Numbered from the stretch's first letter, positions 52,835-62,135 are shown. The stretch is DNA of 64,000 nt from JBCDKH01 sp964388485 (GCA_964388485.1 CAYMAS010000015.1:14036-78035), one strand, 5' to 3'. The notes: generated from the letters alone by a model not told the origin. Numbers and translations are program-made.

Positions 52835-53218
52835 ATGCCTTACGAGACGAGCGACGACGACTTTCGCCGACTGGTCGAGGCGGCGATCGAGCGGCTGCCA
52901 CAGCGTTGGCGGCAGGCTTTGGAGGAGGACGTGCCGGTCAGCGTGACGGATCGGCCGACTCGGGAGCAACTGCGGTCGCTGGAGATTCCCGAGGACGAAC
53001 TGCTGCTGGGCCTCTACGAAGGCGTTGCGTTGCCGGACCGGTCCGCCGACATGCCGGCGATGGTGCCGGACAGGATCTGGCTGTTTCGTCAGGACATCGA
53101 GGATTTCGCCGAGGATGCTGACGACCTGGCGGAGCAGGTGCGGGTCACGCTGTTGCACGAACTCGGGCACTACTTCGGCCTCGACGAGGACGATCTGGCA
53201 GAGCTCGGTTACGCATGA
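52835..53218 (+). CDS. Metallopeptidase family zincin-like protein (DUF1025 type)
   Basis: 127 residues. It belongs to the small zincin-like family (PF06262-type) recognised by VTLLHELGHYFGLDEDDLAELGY at the C-terminus (HExxHxxGLxE), with DRIWLFRQDIEDFA upstream. The family is common in bacteria with unknown substrates. It is transcribed divergently from the SppA-like peptidase with only 27 bases between starts, so their promoters overlap the genes. Confidence 0.9.
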   Translation: MPYETSDDDFRRLVEAAIERLPQRWRQALEEDVPVSVTDRPTREQLRSLEIPEDELLLGLYEGVALPDRSADMPAMVPDRIWLFRQDIEDFAEDADDLAEQVRVTLLHELGHYFGLDEDDLAELGYA

Positions 53219-53281
53219 GGTCGGTTGTTTTGCCTTCTCGTCCAGGTGATAGACGAAGCGGCTCGAGACAGTCGGTAATCG

Positions 53282-54076
53282 TCACAAGTACAACAGCATC
53301 GACATCACGATCCCGATCGCACCGAGCACCACGCCGGCCACAGCCAGGCCGTTGCCGCCGGTGTTGTCGCGTTTTGACTGGTTCATCGCCACGAGGCCGA
53401 AGACGATCGCCAGCAGCGGCACGACGACCGTGCAGAACGCCGGCAGCCCGACGATGCCAAGGACCAGGCTCGCTGTCCCGAGACCGTTGCCGCCGCCGGC
53501 GGCTTCGAGCGTCGTGCCCTCCATCGTGAACGGCATCCCGCAGTTTCGACAGTTGTTGGCCCCGATCGGGCTGCTCGACCGACATCGCGGACAGCGGATG
53601 TACTGGTGACCGTCGTTGCCCCGCTCGATGAGCGGCGCGTGCTCGCCCGCGGCGGCGTAAGCGTGGACAGGGTGCGGGTCCTGCTTGATGACCTTGCCCG
53701 TCATCGGATCGATCAGCCGACCCGAGCGGTCGAGGATCGGGATGATGATTGTCTGGCTGCACGTCGGACACTGGCCCTCCTGCCCGGCGACGCTGCTGTT
53801 GGCTTCGAGCCGACTCGAGCAGTACTGGCAGTTGAACCCGTACCGCCGCACCGGTCCGCCAAGATCCGGAATCGCCGGCACCCGCGCGACCTTACCGGGT
53901 GCCGCCTTCCGTGGTGCCGGAGCGGGCTCTGTTGCGACCTCCACTTCCTCGGCATCGACCACGTCGCTCGGTGCCGTCGTCACCCCCTTGCACCGCGGAC
54001 AACGAATTTGCTTCCCAGCCGCGGACTCCGGTATTCGCAGCGGCGTCGAGCAATTGGGGCAGGCAAGCTCCAGCAC
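53282..54076 (-). CDS. Triple zinc-ribbon membrane protein with DUF4190-like C-terminus
   Basis: 264 residues from the GTG at 54076 (MLELACPNCSTPLRIPES). A GTG at 54100 is an alternative that would overlap the MetX-MetW stop. Three cysteine-pair ribbons are seen: CPNC/CPRC, CQYC/CPTC and CPRC/CRNC. The C-terminal 75 residues contain two helices (LGTASLVLGIVGLPAFCTVVVPLLAIVFGLVAM and GLAVAGVVLGAIGIVMSMLLYL) as in DUF4190 proteins. Function is unknown. It may sense or bind something through the ribbons on the cytoplasmic side. Confidence 0.85.
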   Translation of the reverse strand: MLELACPNCSTPLRIPESAAGKQIRCPRCKGVTTAPSDVVDAEEVEVATEPAPAPRKAAPGKVARVPAIPDLGGPVRRYGFNCQYCSSRLEANSSVAGQEGQCPTCSQTIIIPILDRSGRLIDPMTGKVIKQDPHPVHAYAAAGEHAPLIERGNDGHQYIRCPRCRSSSPIGANNCRNCGMPFTMEGTTLEAAGGGNGLGTASLVLGIVGLPAFCTVVVPLLAIVFGLVAMNQSKRDNTGGNGLAVAGVVLGAIGIVMSMLLYL

Positions 54077-54087
54077 AATGGCACATC

Positions 54088-55896
54088 TTATGCGAGGCAC
54101 GAAGTCGGCTTCGACAGCATCACGATGGCGAGATCTGCATTTAGGTTGGGGTTTTCGATTACCTCCGCTCGCCGCTCCGTGTCGAGCCAGACGCCGCGAT
54201 CAATGACGAGGCCGAGCTTGTCGCACAGCTCGGTGAAGTCGCGAATCGTCGGGAAGCGGCGGTTCGGCGAGTCGTACCACTCGAACGCGTACGACGTATC
54301 GGTCTTCGGGCTCCGTCCCTCCTTCGCGAGCATCGTCCTCAGCGGCGCGTAGGCGAAGTTGGGAAAGCTCACGATCCCCTGGCGGCCGACGCGAAGAATC
54401 TCAGCGAGGATGCCCAGCGTGTTCTCGACGCTCTGCAACGCCTGGCTAAGCACGACGACGTCGAACTGCCCGTCGTCGAAGAAAGTCAGCGGCTGGTTGA
54501 GGTCGGCGTCGATGACGTCGAGCCCGCGGGCGGTGGCGGCGAGGACGTTGGCGGTGGTCACGTCCACGCCGACGAGGCGGTGGTGGCCGCGACGACGCAG
54601 GCGATCCATCAACACGCCATCGCCGCAGCCGAGGTCGAGCACGCTGGCTCCTTTAGGCACGAGGTCGAGGAGCACGTCGTGATCCAACCGATCGCCGACG
54701 TCCGGCGACGCGAGTTCATCGTTAGAAATCGCGGCTTTGAGAAAAGAGCCGTATTGGTCTATCTCGTCCGGCAGGAGGAACGCGTCGTGGCCGCCGTTGC
54801 TGGTGATCTCGACGTAGCTGACCCGCCGCTGGGCCCGGCACAGGCCGGCGACGATCTGTCGACTCTGCTCGGGCGGGAAGAGCCAGTCGCTGCTGAAGCT
54901 GGCGACGGAGAAACGTGTCTTTGCGCTGGTGTTCTGCTCGAATCGATCGCCCAGCTCCGCTGCAGTGGCTCCGAGGTCGAAGCGATCCATGGCTCGCGTG
55001 AGCGTGACATAGCTGTTGGCGTCGAAGCGTTCGATGAACTTGCCGCCTTGGTGGGCGAGGTAGCTGCCGACGCCGTAGTTGCTCTCGAAGCCGGCGGCGA
55101 AGTCGTCGTTGAGGTCGCGTGGCTTATCGCGTTCGGGATCGAACTTCGCCGTCATGCCGTCACGTGAGAGGTACGTGATGTGCGCGAGCATTCGGGCCAA
55201 CGCCAAGCCGACGCGGGGCTTGTCGGCGGCGTCTTCATAGTCGCCGTCGTGGAAGTGCGAGTCCTGCAGAATCGCGTTGCGGCCGACGATGTCGAAGGCC
55301 AGGGCCTGGCTCGTGAGCCGGGGACTGGTCGCCAGGAGCACGCAGGCGTCGACCTGGTCGCCGTGATCGAGTGCCCACTGCAGCGCCTGCTGTCCGCCCA
55401 TGCTGCCGCCGATGACGCCGCGGAGCGTACCGATGCCGAGGTGCTCGATGAGTCGTCGTTGGGCTTCAACGGCATCGCGTTGGGTGATCGCCGGGAAGCT
55501 CGCGTTGAAGGGCTTGCCGGTCCGCGGGTCGATGCTGCCGGGACCGGTCGTGCCGCTGCAGCCGCCGAGGGTGTTGGAGCAGACGACGTAAAGTCGGTCC
55601 GTGTCGAGGTATCTGCCTGGTCCGACGACCAGATCCCACCAGCCGGGGGCGTCGGCATCATCGTGGCGGGCGACGTGCGAGTCGCCGGTGAGGGCGTGAC
55701 AGATCAGAACGGCATTGGAAGCATCGGCGTCCAGCTTGCCCCAGGTTTCGTAACAGACTTGGAGCTCCGGCAGCGTGCCGCCGAGTTCGAGCGCGAGCGG
55801 CTCGCTCGATTCAAACGTCTTCGCATGCTCTGGCTCACGACAGGCGGCGGACATCGGACGCGACGGTAGCAGCCGAACGATGACGCTCCGGGTCAC
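54088..55896 (-). CDS. metXW: Fused homoserine O-acetyltransferase MetX and methionine biosynthesis protein MetW
   Basis: 602 residues, starting at a GTG that overlaps the fmt stop (GTGA). An ATG at 55854 is possible. The first about 390 residues are an alpha/beta-hydrolase MetX: CHALTGDSHVA, GSIDPRTGKPF, nucleophile GGSMGGQQALQW, aspartate in SSDWLFPP and histidine in GGHDAFLLP. The last about 200 are MetW, a class I methyltransferase-like fold (VLDLGCGDGVLMDRLRRRGHHRLVGVDV...VVVLSQALQSVENTLGIL). MetX acylates homoserine with acetyl- or succinyl-CoA, and MetW assists it. They are usually separate neighbouring genes. A trans-sulfuration gene lies at 1-741. Confidence 0.93.
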   Translation of the reverse strand: MTRSVIVRLLPSRPMSAACREPEHAKTFESSEPLALELGGTLPELQVCYETWGKLDADASNAVLICHALTGDSHVARHDDADAPGWWDLVVGPGRYLDTDRLYVVCSNTLGGCSGTTGPGSIDPRTGKPFNASFPAITQRDAVEAQRRLIEHLGIGTLRGVIGGSMGGQQALQWALDHGDQVDACVLLATSPRLTSQALAFDIVGRNAILQDSHFHDGDYEDAADKPRVGLALARMLAHITYLSRDGMTAKFDPERDKPRDLNDDFAAGFESNYGVGSYLAHQGGKFIERFDANSYVTLTRAMDRFDLGATAAELGDRFEQNTSAKTRFSVASFSSDWLFPPEQSRQIVAGLCRAQRRVSYVEITSNGGHDAFLLPDEIDQYGSFLKAAISNDELASPDVGDRLDHDVLLDLVPKGASVLDLGCGDGVLMDRLRRRGHHRLVGVDVTTANVLAATARGLDVIDADLNQPLTFFDDGQFDVVVLSQALQSVENTLGILAEILRVGRQGIVSFPNFAYAPLRTMLAKEGRSPKTDTSYAFEWYDSPNRRFPTIRDFTELCDKLGLVIDRGVWLDTERRAEVIENPNLNADLAIVMLSKPTSCLA

Positions 55897-56801
55897 AACG
55901 GGAAGACCCGCGTGCCGGTATCCCAGGATCGACCATTTCGGTAGGTCTCCAGATTCATCGAGCGTCCACCTTCTGGCTTTAGCTCCAGGACCTGAAGCGA
56001 GCCGTTGCCGGTCCCGATGTCGCCGTTCTCGAGGATCATCTCCGGCCCGCCTTCGGCGTTTCGAGATCGAGCCCGCAGCAGCGTTACCGCTTGTCCGTCG
56101 ACGTCGATTCGGCAGCCAGGCCAGGGTGAGAGGGCATTGATCTGCCGAGCGAGATCTGCGGCAGGGCGGTTGAAGTCGAGAAAGGCGTCGTCCCTCGACA
56201 GCTTGCCAGCGTGGGTGGCGAGTGTTTCATCCTGCGGCAACTCGACGGCCACACCGTGGTGCAGGTCGTCGATCGTCCGCAACACCAGCGGCGGCCCGGC
56301 GTCGGCGAGACGGTCGTGCAACTCGCCGGTCGTTTCGTTATGGATCGTCGGAACGTGGCCTTGCCGGAGGATGCCCCCGGCGTCCATCTTCTCGGCGAGG
56401 CGGATGACGCTGTTGCCGATCTCGTCGTCGCCGGCGAGCAGGGCGTGGTGGATCGGGGCTGCCCCGCGGTGCCGGGGCAAGAGGCTGGCGTGGAGGTTCA
56501 TCGAGCCGAGCCGCGGATGGTCGGCCTGTTCCTGGCTGATCTTCTGGCCGAAGGCGATGACGACGAGAGCGTCGGCCTCGGGCAGGTCTTCGTCGTTGAA
56601 CTTCGGCGTGCGGATGCAGTCGAGGTGGTTGTCGTCGCACCACTTGCCGACCGGCGTCGGCGTGAGCTTCTTACCGCGACCGGCGGGTCGATCCGGTTGG
56701 GTGTAGACGCGGACAACATGGTGCGACTGATGAAGCGCTTCGAGCGTGGGCAGCCCAAACGAACCGGAGCCGGCGAAGAGGATGCGGAGGCGGTTGGGCA
56801 T
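55893..56801 (-). CDS. fmt: Methionyl-tRNA formyltransferase
   Basis: 302 residues. It formylates initiator Met-tRNA with 10-formyl-tetrahydrofolate. The N-terminal formyltransferase domain has LRILFAGSGSFGLPTLEAL, then DALVVIAFGQKIS, SMNLHASLLPRHRGAAPIHHALLAGDDEIGNSVI (the HxSLLPxxRGAAP block with catalytic His and Asn) and MDAGGIL. The C-terminal OB-fold-like domain follows (INALSPWPGCRIDVDG). It is slightly short of the usual 310-315. It ends on the GTGA overlap with metXW. The deformylase gene is 60 bases upstream. Confidence 0.95.
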   Translation of the reverse strand: MPNRLRILFAGSGSFGLPTLEALHQSHHVVRVYTQPDRPAGRGKKLTPTPVGKWCDDNHLDCIRTPKFNDEDLPEADALVVIAFGQKISQEQADHPRLGSMNLHASLLPRHRGAAPIHHALLAGDDEIGNSVIRLAEKMDAGGILRQGHVPTIHNETTGELHDRLADAGPPLVLRTIDDLHHGVAVELPQDETLATHAGKLSRDDAFLDFNRPAADLARQINALSPWPGCRIDVDGQAVTLLRARSRNAEGGPEMILENGDIGTGNGSLQVLELKPEGGRSMNLETYRNGRSWDTGTRVFPL

Positions 56802-56861
56802 CGTGGTGCAGTCGCGGCTAAGCGGCGGAATTGTAACTTTGCGACTTGTACGAGCTGGGTG

Positions 56862-57407
56862 TCACGTCGCTTTGGCTTCGAGCTCTTTGAGCTTCTTGCG
56901 ATTAGCCATTTTTACGGTCGGGGGCATCTTGTCGAGGATCAGGATGCCGTCGAGATGGTCGACTTCGTGCTGCCAAACGCGGGCGATGAAGTCCTCGCCG
57001 ATCTCATCGATGTCCTCGCCGTCAACCGATTTGGCCTGCATGCGGAGCCTCGTCGCCCGAAGCACCGGCGTGCGAATGTCAGGCAGCGACAGGCAACCCT
57101 CCTCGGCTTCCTCATCACCCTCGGCATCCGTCAACTTCGGATTGACGTAAACGCGGTCATCGCCTTCTTCGCCGGTCGGGTTCATGACAAACAGCCGCGC
57201 CTGAACGGCAGCTTGAGGTCCGGCCAGGCCAACGCCTTCGTGCTCGCGCATCATCTCCAGCATCCGATCGGCGATGGCCTGGAGCTTCGCCTTTGTCTCG
57301 TCGTCGAACGTGGTGATCTTCGGAACCCGCTTGCGGAGTCCGGGACTCGGATAAAGCACGAGCTTGAGGTCGTCGGCATCAGGCAGAGGCGGGTTCGCGT
57401 CCGGCAT
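56862..57407 (-). CDS. def: Peptide deformylase
   Basis: 181 residues from the ATG at 57407 (MPDANPPLPDADDLKLVLYPSPGLRK). It removes the N-formyl group from nascent proteins with Fe2+ or Zn2+. The three motifs are intact: GVGLAGPQ, EEGCLSLPDI and the metal-binding QHEVDHLDGIL. It pairs functionally with the fmt gene next door. The upstream frame runs into a long palindrome, so the ATG at 57407 is preferred. Confidence 0.96.
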   Translation of the reverse strand: MPDANPPLPDADDLKLVLYPSPGLRKRVPKITTFDDETKAKLQAIADRMLEMMREHEGVGLAGPQAAVQARLFVMNPTGEEGDDRVYVNPKLTDAEGDEEAEEGCLSLPDIRTPVLRATRLRMQAKSVDGEDIDEIGEDFIARVWQHEVDHLDGILILDKMPPTVKMANRKKLKELEAKAT

Positions 57408-57425
57408 GCGGCACCGTAGCTCACC

Positions 57426-57528
57426 CGCCCCAGAGCCGCGACCGTGAGGGAGCGCCACCCGATGCGCGGTCGTCGACCTCGTGTCGGTGATCCTGGTGGC
57501 GCTCCCTTACGGTCGCGGCTCTGGGGCG
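57426..57528. repeat. 34-bp inverted repeat between def and dnaB
   Basis: The left arm begins CGCCCCAGAGCCGCGACCGT (57426) and ends AGGGAGCGCCACC (57459). The right arm (57495-57528) is its reverse complement with a single mismatch. The 35-base loop is unique. It lies directly downstream of the dnaB stop and could act as a transcription terminator or processing signal. The arm resembles a repeat family common in planctomycete genomes, as I recall it. Confidence 0.93.
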
Positions 57529-57531
57529 AAG

Positions 57532-58956
57532 CTACAACGCGTCGATCTGGCTGGCGAGGTTGCGGAAGGTGGTCGTCGAGTTGTCGAACGTGAGCTTGAT
57601 CGTGCCGGTGGGTCCGTTGCGTTGTTTGGCGACGATGACTTCGGCGATGTTGTCGGGGATGAAGTCCGGGTTCGTCTGCTTGTAGTAATCCTCGCGGTGA
57701 AGGAGCAGAATGACGTCGGCGTCCTGCTCGATGGAGCCAGACTCGCGCAAGTCGCTCATCCGCGGCCGGTGACCGTCGCGGCCTTCGGACTGCCGGTTGA
57801 GCTGGCTGAGGCAGACGACGGGGATATTCAATTCGCGGGCAATGCCCTTGATGCCGCGGGAGATCTCGGTGATCTGCTGCTGGCGAGACTCCACGCCGGC
57901 AGTGCCCTCCATGAGCTGCATGTAGTCGATCATGATCATGCGGATACCCCGCTGCAACGCCATGCGGCGTGCCTTGGCCCGAAGGTCCATGATCGTCAGG
58001 CCCGGCGTGTCATCGACCCAGATCGGAAACTGGTCCAGTTCCGTCACCGCCAGGGCCAGCTTCTGGTATTCCTCCGCCCGAAGGGTGCCCTTGCGGATCT
58101 TCTGCCCCTCGATGCCCGCCCGGCTGCCCATGAGCCGCTGGGCGAGCTGCTGCTTGCTCATTTCCAGACTGAAGACGCCGCACGGCACCTTCTTGCTCGC
58201 GATGGCCTCGACGAGGTTCATCGCAAAGGCCGTCTTACCCATAGAAGGTCGGGCGGCGACGATGACCATTTCGCCGTCCTGCAGGCCGTTGAGCGTGTCG
58301 TCGAGCTCGATGAACTCGGTCATCAGGCCCGCTCGGGCCTTGTCCTCGATCATGTGGTAGACCTCCTCGGCGATCTTACCGAGGGGCTCGACCTCGCCGC
58401 TGACCTTCGTCTGCTGCAGGTCGAAAATTCGCTTCTCCGCCCGATCGAGCACCTGCTCCGCGTTCTCGTGCGGGGCGTAGGCGTCCTGAAGGGTCTTGTT
58501 GCTCGCGTCGATCAGCGTGCGCAGCAACGCCTTTTCGCGAACGACGCCCGCGTAGTGCAGCGCGTGCGCTGCACTTGGCACCGCACCGAGGATCTCCGTC
58601 AGGTAAATCGTCCCACCAACCTCTTCGAGCAACTGCCGGCGTGCAAGGTCCTCGCGAACCAGCACCGAATCGACCGGCTTGTTGTCCTGCCAGAGCTTGA
58701 CGAGCGACTCGAAGATGATTTGGTGGTCCGCCAGATAGAACGAATCCCGTTGTACGACCTGAACGACTTCGCCGACGATGTCCTTGTCGAGCATCATGCT
58801 CGCCAGGAGACACATCTCTGCGTCAATCGAGTGCGGCGGGAGCTTGACGCTCAGCGGGTCTTGCACTGGTCCGCGACCGTTGCGAGGCGGGGCTTGCTCC
58901 TCCGGCTCGTCGAAGGGCTGACTCATCACGTCGTCGGTAAGGCGGGAACGGGCCAT
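57532..58956 (-). CDS. dnaB: Replicative DNA helicase DnaB
   Basis: 474 residues from the ATG at 58956. DnaB unwinds DNA at the fork as a hexamer. The N-terminal domain (LPPHSIDAEMCLLASMMLDKDIV...) is followed by the linker and the RecA-like C-domain with the Walker A motif VAARPSMGKTAFAMNLV, GVFSLEMSKQQL, the Walker B region RMIMIDYMQLMEG, CLSQLNRQSE and RMSDLRESGSIEQDADVILLLHREDYY. It has no intein or frameshift. It is in the same orientation as def, fmt and metXW, but the palindrome separates it. Confidence 0.97.
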   Translation of the reverse strand: MARSRLTDDVMSQPFDEPEEQAPPRNGRGPVQDPLSVKLPPHSIDAEMCLLASMMLDKDIVGEVVQVVQRDSFYLADHQIIFESLVKLWQDNKPVDSVLVREDLARRQLLEEVGGTIYLTEILGAVPSAAHALHYAGVVREKALLRTLIDASNKTLQDAYAPHENAEQVLDRAEKRIFDLQQTKVSGEVEPLGKIAEEVYHMIEDKARAGLMTEFIELDDTLNGLQDGEMVIVAARPSMGKTAFAMNLVEAIASKKVPCGVFSLEMSKQQLAQRLMGSRAGIEGQKIRKGTLRAEEYQKLALAVTELDQFPIWVDDTPGLTIMDLRAKARRMALQRGIRMIMIDYMQLMEGTAGVESRQQQITEISRGIKGIARELNIPVVCLSQLNRQSEGRDGHRPRMSDLRESGSIEQDADVILLLHREDYYKQTNPDFIPDNIAEVIVAKQRNGPTGTIKLTFDNSTTTFRNLASQIDAL

Positions 58957-59079
58957 GGTGCAAAGTGACAGGGCGGAACGGCATCCTAACACGACCCGTC
59001 CGCCGATACCGTAACCATCGACACGCCGGACGTCCGAGCATTCGCCCACGCCGCATCAAGTTGTCCACGGCATCCGCCC

Positions 59080-59610
59080 TCAATCCGACTGAGCCCGCGG
59101 CGGACGCGGCTCGCGCGCGCCTTGCGTGCTGAAGCTCTTCAGATAGCTCACCCACATCGCGCTTAATCCGTGCTGAAACGCCCCGTGCACCAGCACGTCC
59201 ATGTACGTCTGCGTCGGCGGGATATGAAACGCCTCCTGCTGCACGCCCTGGTACGTCCACGCTTTTCGCGGCTCGCCCTTCCGCATCGGCCGAACGTTGA
59301 CTTCGACCCGCTTGTAAACGCCGATCTCGCGGCCCTCGGCATCGACGTCACGACGTACCTTGCGGTCCAGGATCTCCCAATCAGCATCGTTCAACTCAAA
59401 GACGGCCCCGCTGACACTCTTGCCCGGGTCGTAGACGATGTCTGCCGTCCCGCCGCCCCAGTACTCGCTGAACACCGGGAACGCCAATCGGTAGTTGTCG
59501 ACGATGCCCGGCTCGCCGCCGCGAAGGTTCGGCGGCCGACGGTTGAAGTGCTTCGCCCACGCTGAGACGCTCTGGAAGTCGAGATTGGAGCCGTAGGCAA
59601 AGTACAGCAT
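59080..59610 (-). CDS. Gamma-glutamylcyclotransferase-like fold protein
   Basis: 176 residues from the ATG at 59610, giving MLYFAYGSNLDFQSVSAWA. The YFAYGSNL signature and the following GGEPGIVDNYRLAFPVFSEYWGGGTADIVYDPGKSVSGAVFELND, with its acidic residues, match the GGCT/AIG2 fold, which includes gamma-glutamylcyclotransferases. The substrate is uncertain. It ends 123 bases upstream of the dnaB start on the same strand. Confidence 0.85.
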   Translation of the reverse strand: MLYFAYGSNLDFQSVSAWAKHFNRRPPNLRGGEPGIVDNYRLAFPVFSEYWGGGTADIVYDPGKSVSGAVFELNDADWEILDRKVRRDVDAEGREIGVYKRVEVNVRPMRKGEPRKAWTYQGVQQEAFHIPPTQTYMDVLVHGAFQHGLSAMWVSYLKSFSTQGAREPRPPRAQSD

Positions 59611-59809
59611 GAAGCGGGCGGTGCGGTCGTCGCGGGATGAAGGAGGCAAGTGGTGGTGGGCCCGCGACGCGAAGGTTTAGGAAGGCTACCACGAGCGGGT
59701 AAAGAAGCCGGTTCAGGTTTAACACGCTCCATGCCAAACCACCTGCCAAGCCTGACTCGCCACCGTCGCACGTTGGACGCGTCGCCCGGGCGACTTATCG
59801 TGCACCGCC

Positions 59810-61549
59810 ATGCCCGAGTCCGACCCCAGTGAGCCGCAGGGCCAACCCAACCCTCCCGAATCCGAAGCCCCCCGGCCCCAGTTGCTGGCGCCGTCGAAGC
59901 TCAGCGGACCGCAGGGCGAAAGCCACGTCAGCAACCTGCCCGCCCAGCTCAAGGCCATCGACTGGCGCGAGGCGTTGCCTTTCACCAACCTCTTCCGCGG
60001 CTTCGGCGTGGCGATTCACCCGAGCAAGCTCCTGCTCTGCGTCGTCGCCGTCCTGCTCATCTATGGCGGAGCTCGAGCACTTGACGGCCTCTTCAAGGTC
60101 ATTCCCGGCACGGACAACGCCCTCGTCGGCGAGGCCTACGCCTTTGAACGAAGCCTTGCCGAAGGTCGAGATTTCGCCGAGGTTCGTGAAGAAGCCGAAC
60201 GGGCCCAGACGCAACGGCTCGACGGCATGCGACGCAACGTCGCCCGCCTGAGCGACCGACCGACCGAAGACATCGGCCGACGCGACCTCATCGACAGCCT
60301 CGTGACCAGCCGCGACGAGGCGGTGGTTCGGGCTGACGAAGCCTTCGCCGCCGAAGTCGCCGTCGAAGGCGTGACTGACGAAGATCGCCGCCGCGCCACC
60401 CTCCGCCGCGACGAATCGGTCCGCTTCGCCTACGACCGCGCCGCTCGCAGCATCGTCGAGACGCAAAACCTCTACGGCCACGGCGTCGCTAACGAGTACT
60501 ACGACTACAGCGTCGGCAGCTTCAACGGCCTCATCGCCAGCGTCCTCTCGCTCGATCTCGCCGGCACGATCACGTCGCTTCAACGCCTGCTCTGGTTCGG
60601 GCCGCTGTGGATGTTCACGCAGCACGCGATCTACGCGTCGATCCTCTTCATCTGGTCGCTGGCGGTGCTCGCCGTCTTCGGCGGGGCCGTCGCACGGTCC
60701 GCCGCCGTCCAGGTCGCCCGCGACGAGAAGATCAGCCTGCGATCAGCCCTGCGGTTCAGCAGCGGCAAGTTCGTCAGCTTTCTGAGCGCGCCGCTCATCC
60801 CGATCATCGTCATCTTCCTCGTCGGCCTCGCCGCGGCGTTGGCGGCACTCGTCGTCTCGCTCCTGGGCATGATCCCAGGCCTCGGGTTCCTCGCCGACAT
60901 CGGCATCGGCCTGCTCGTGCCGATCGCCCTCATCGGCGGCGTCATCATGGCCCTCACCTTCGTCGGCCTCATCGGCGGCGTCAGCTTGATGTACCCCACC
61001 ATCGCTGCCGAGGGCACCGATTCGTTCGACGCGCTGAGCCGAAGCTTCAGCTACGTGTTCAGCCGACCGTGGAAGGCCGTCTTCTACGCCATCGTCGGCC
61101 TCCTCTACGCCGCGATCACGTTCCTCGTCGTCCGCCTGTTCCTCTGGCTCATCCTCATGATGACCCGGGCCGCCGTCGGTGCCCTGACCCTCCGCGACGC
61201 CGCCGGCGGGAACCTGCTCGACACCATCTGGCCCAAGCCCTCGCCGAGCCAATTTAGCTACGACATCGCGTTCGCCAATCTCACCTGGAGCCAGGACATC
61301 GCTGCGATCCTCGTCGCGATCGTCGTCTTCGGCGTCCTGACGCTGCTCAGCGCCTACGCCTTGTCGCTCTACATCAGCATGGGCACGATCATCTACTTCC
61401 TCCTGCGTCGCGACGTCGATGCCACCGAGCCCGACGAGGTCTACGTGGATCCCGCTGACGAGGAATATGCCGGGTACGCCGATGTCCCCGAGGACCCGCT
61501 GGCAGAACCCGGGACAGGCGACGACGCCGCACCGGCACCCGCGCAATAA
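59810..61549 (+). CDS. Large multispanning hypothetical membrane protein
   Basis: 579 residues with no family I recognise. The Pro-rich N-terminus (about 1-55) precedes a first helix (about 72-88) and a charged soluble domain rich in Arg/Glu (about 95-230). At least six further helices follow between 245 and 530, many Gly/Ala/Ile-rich (LIGGVIMALTFVGLIGGVSLMYPTI, AFFYAIVGLLYAAITFL-like). An acidic low-complexity tail (DEVYVDPADEEYAGYADVPEDP) ends it. The short interval to FmdB (8 bases) suggests one transcript. Confidence 0.75.
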   Translation: MPESDPSEPQGQPNPPESEAPRPQLLAPSKLSGPQGESHVSNLPAQLKAIDWREALPFTNLFRGFGVAIHPSKLLLCVVAVLLIYGGARALDGLFKVIPGTDNALVGEAYAFERSLAEGRDFAEVREEAERAQTQRLDGMRRNVARLSDRPTEDIGRRDLIDSLVTSRDEAVVRADEAFAAEVAVEGVTDEDRRRATLRRDESVRFAYDRAARSIVETQNLYGHGVANEYYDYSVGSFNGLIASVLSLDLAGTITSLQRLLWFGPLWMFTQHAIYASILFIWSLAVLAVFGGAVARSAAVQVARDEKISLRSALRFSSGKFVSFLSAPLIPIIVIFLVGLAAALAALVVSLLGMIPGLGFLADIGIGLLVPIALIGGVIMALTFVGLIGGVSLMYPTIAAEGTDSFDALSRSFSYVFSRPWKAVFYAIVGLLYAAITFLVVRLFLWLILMMTRAAVGALTLRDAAGGNLLDTIWPKPSPSQFSYDIAFANLTWSQDIAAILVAIVVFGVLTLLSAYALSLYISMGTIIYFLLRRDVDATEPDEVYVDPADEEYAGYADVPEDPLAEPGTGDDAAPAPAQ

Positions 61550-61557
61550 TCGCCCTC

Positions 61558-61938
61558 ATGCCCACGTACGACTACCGCTGCGACGCCTGCGGCCACACGT
61601 TCGACAAGTTCCAGTCCATGTCCGCCGACGTCCTAACGACCTGCCCGGCCTGTGAGAAGGACTCCCTCCGCCGCCTCATCGGCACCGGTGCCGGCATCAT
61701 CTTCAAAGGCGGCGGCTTCTACGAAACCGACTACCGCAACGACGCCTACGCCAAGGACGCGAAGAAGGACTCAGGCGAGTCGTCCGACGGGAAGAAGAAA
61801 GACGACGACAAGGGATCAGAAACCAAGACCGAATCAAAGCCCGAGACGACTGCGAAGTCTGAATCCGCCTCCAAGCCGGCGGACTCGAGTCCGTCGGTCT
61901 CGAAGCCTAACAGCTCTGCGGAAAAGTCAACGACATGA
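61558..61938 (+). CDS. FmdB family zinc-ribbon protein
   Basis: 126 residues. The N-terminal ribbon MPTYDYRCDACGHTFDKFQSM...TTCPAC is the FmdB/CxxC_CXXC_SSSS regulatory-type zinc ribbon, followed by GTGAGIIFKGGGFYETDYR, also typical. The C-terminal half is a Lys/Ser/Asp-rich disordered tail (KKDSGESSDGKKKDDD...). Its molecular role is not established. Its stop overlaps the yacG ATG. Confidence 0.92.
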   Translation: MPTYDYRCDACGHTFDKFQSMSADVLTTCPACEKDSLRRLIGTGAGIIFKGGGFYETDYRNDAYAKDAKKDSGESSDGKKKDDDKGSETKTESKPETTAKSESASKPADSSPSVSKPNSSAEKSTT

Positions 61939-62135
61939 GCGACTCGACCACGCAGTGCCCCATCTGCAAGAAACCCTCCGCTCCCCCGGCAGCCAAAAGC
62001 TCGGACAAGAAGTCCCCTTACCCCTTCTGCTCCGACCGCTGCCGCCTCGTCGACCTCAACCGCTGGCTCGAAGGCGACTACCAAATCCCCAGCGACGACG
62101 ACGACCTCGACGAAAGCGACGTGCGCGACTCGTAG
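61935..62135 (+). CDS. yacG: DNA gyrase inhibitor YacG-like zinc-binding protein
   Basis: 66 residues. The four-cysteine YacG knuckle is present: CPICKKP and FCSDRCRLVDLNRWLEGDYQIP, with the acidic tail DDDDLDESDVRDS. In Escherichia coli YacG binds the GyrB C-terminal region and inhibits gyrase. ATGA overlap with fmdB indicates translational coupling. The TAG stop is followed immediately by an 18-bp palindrome. Confidence 0.93.
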   Translation: MSDSTTQCPICKKPSAPPAAKSSDKKSPYPFCSDRCRLVDLNRWLEGDYQIPSDDDDLDESDVRDS

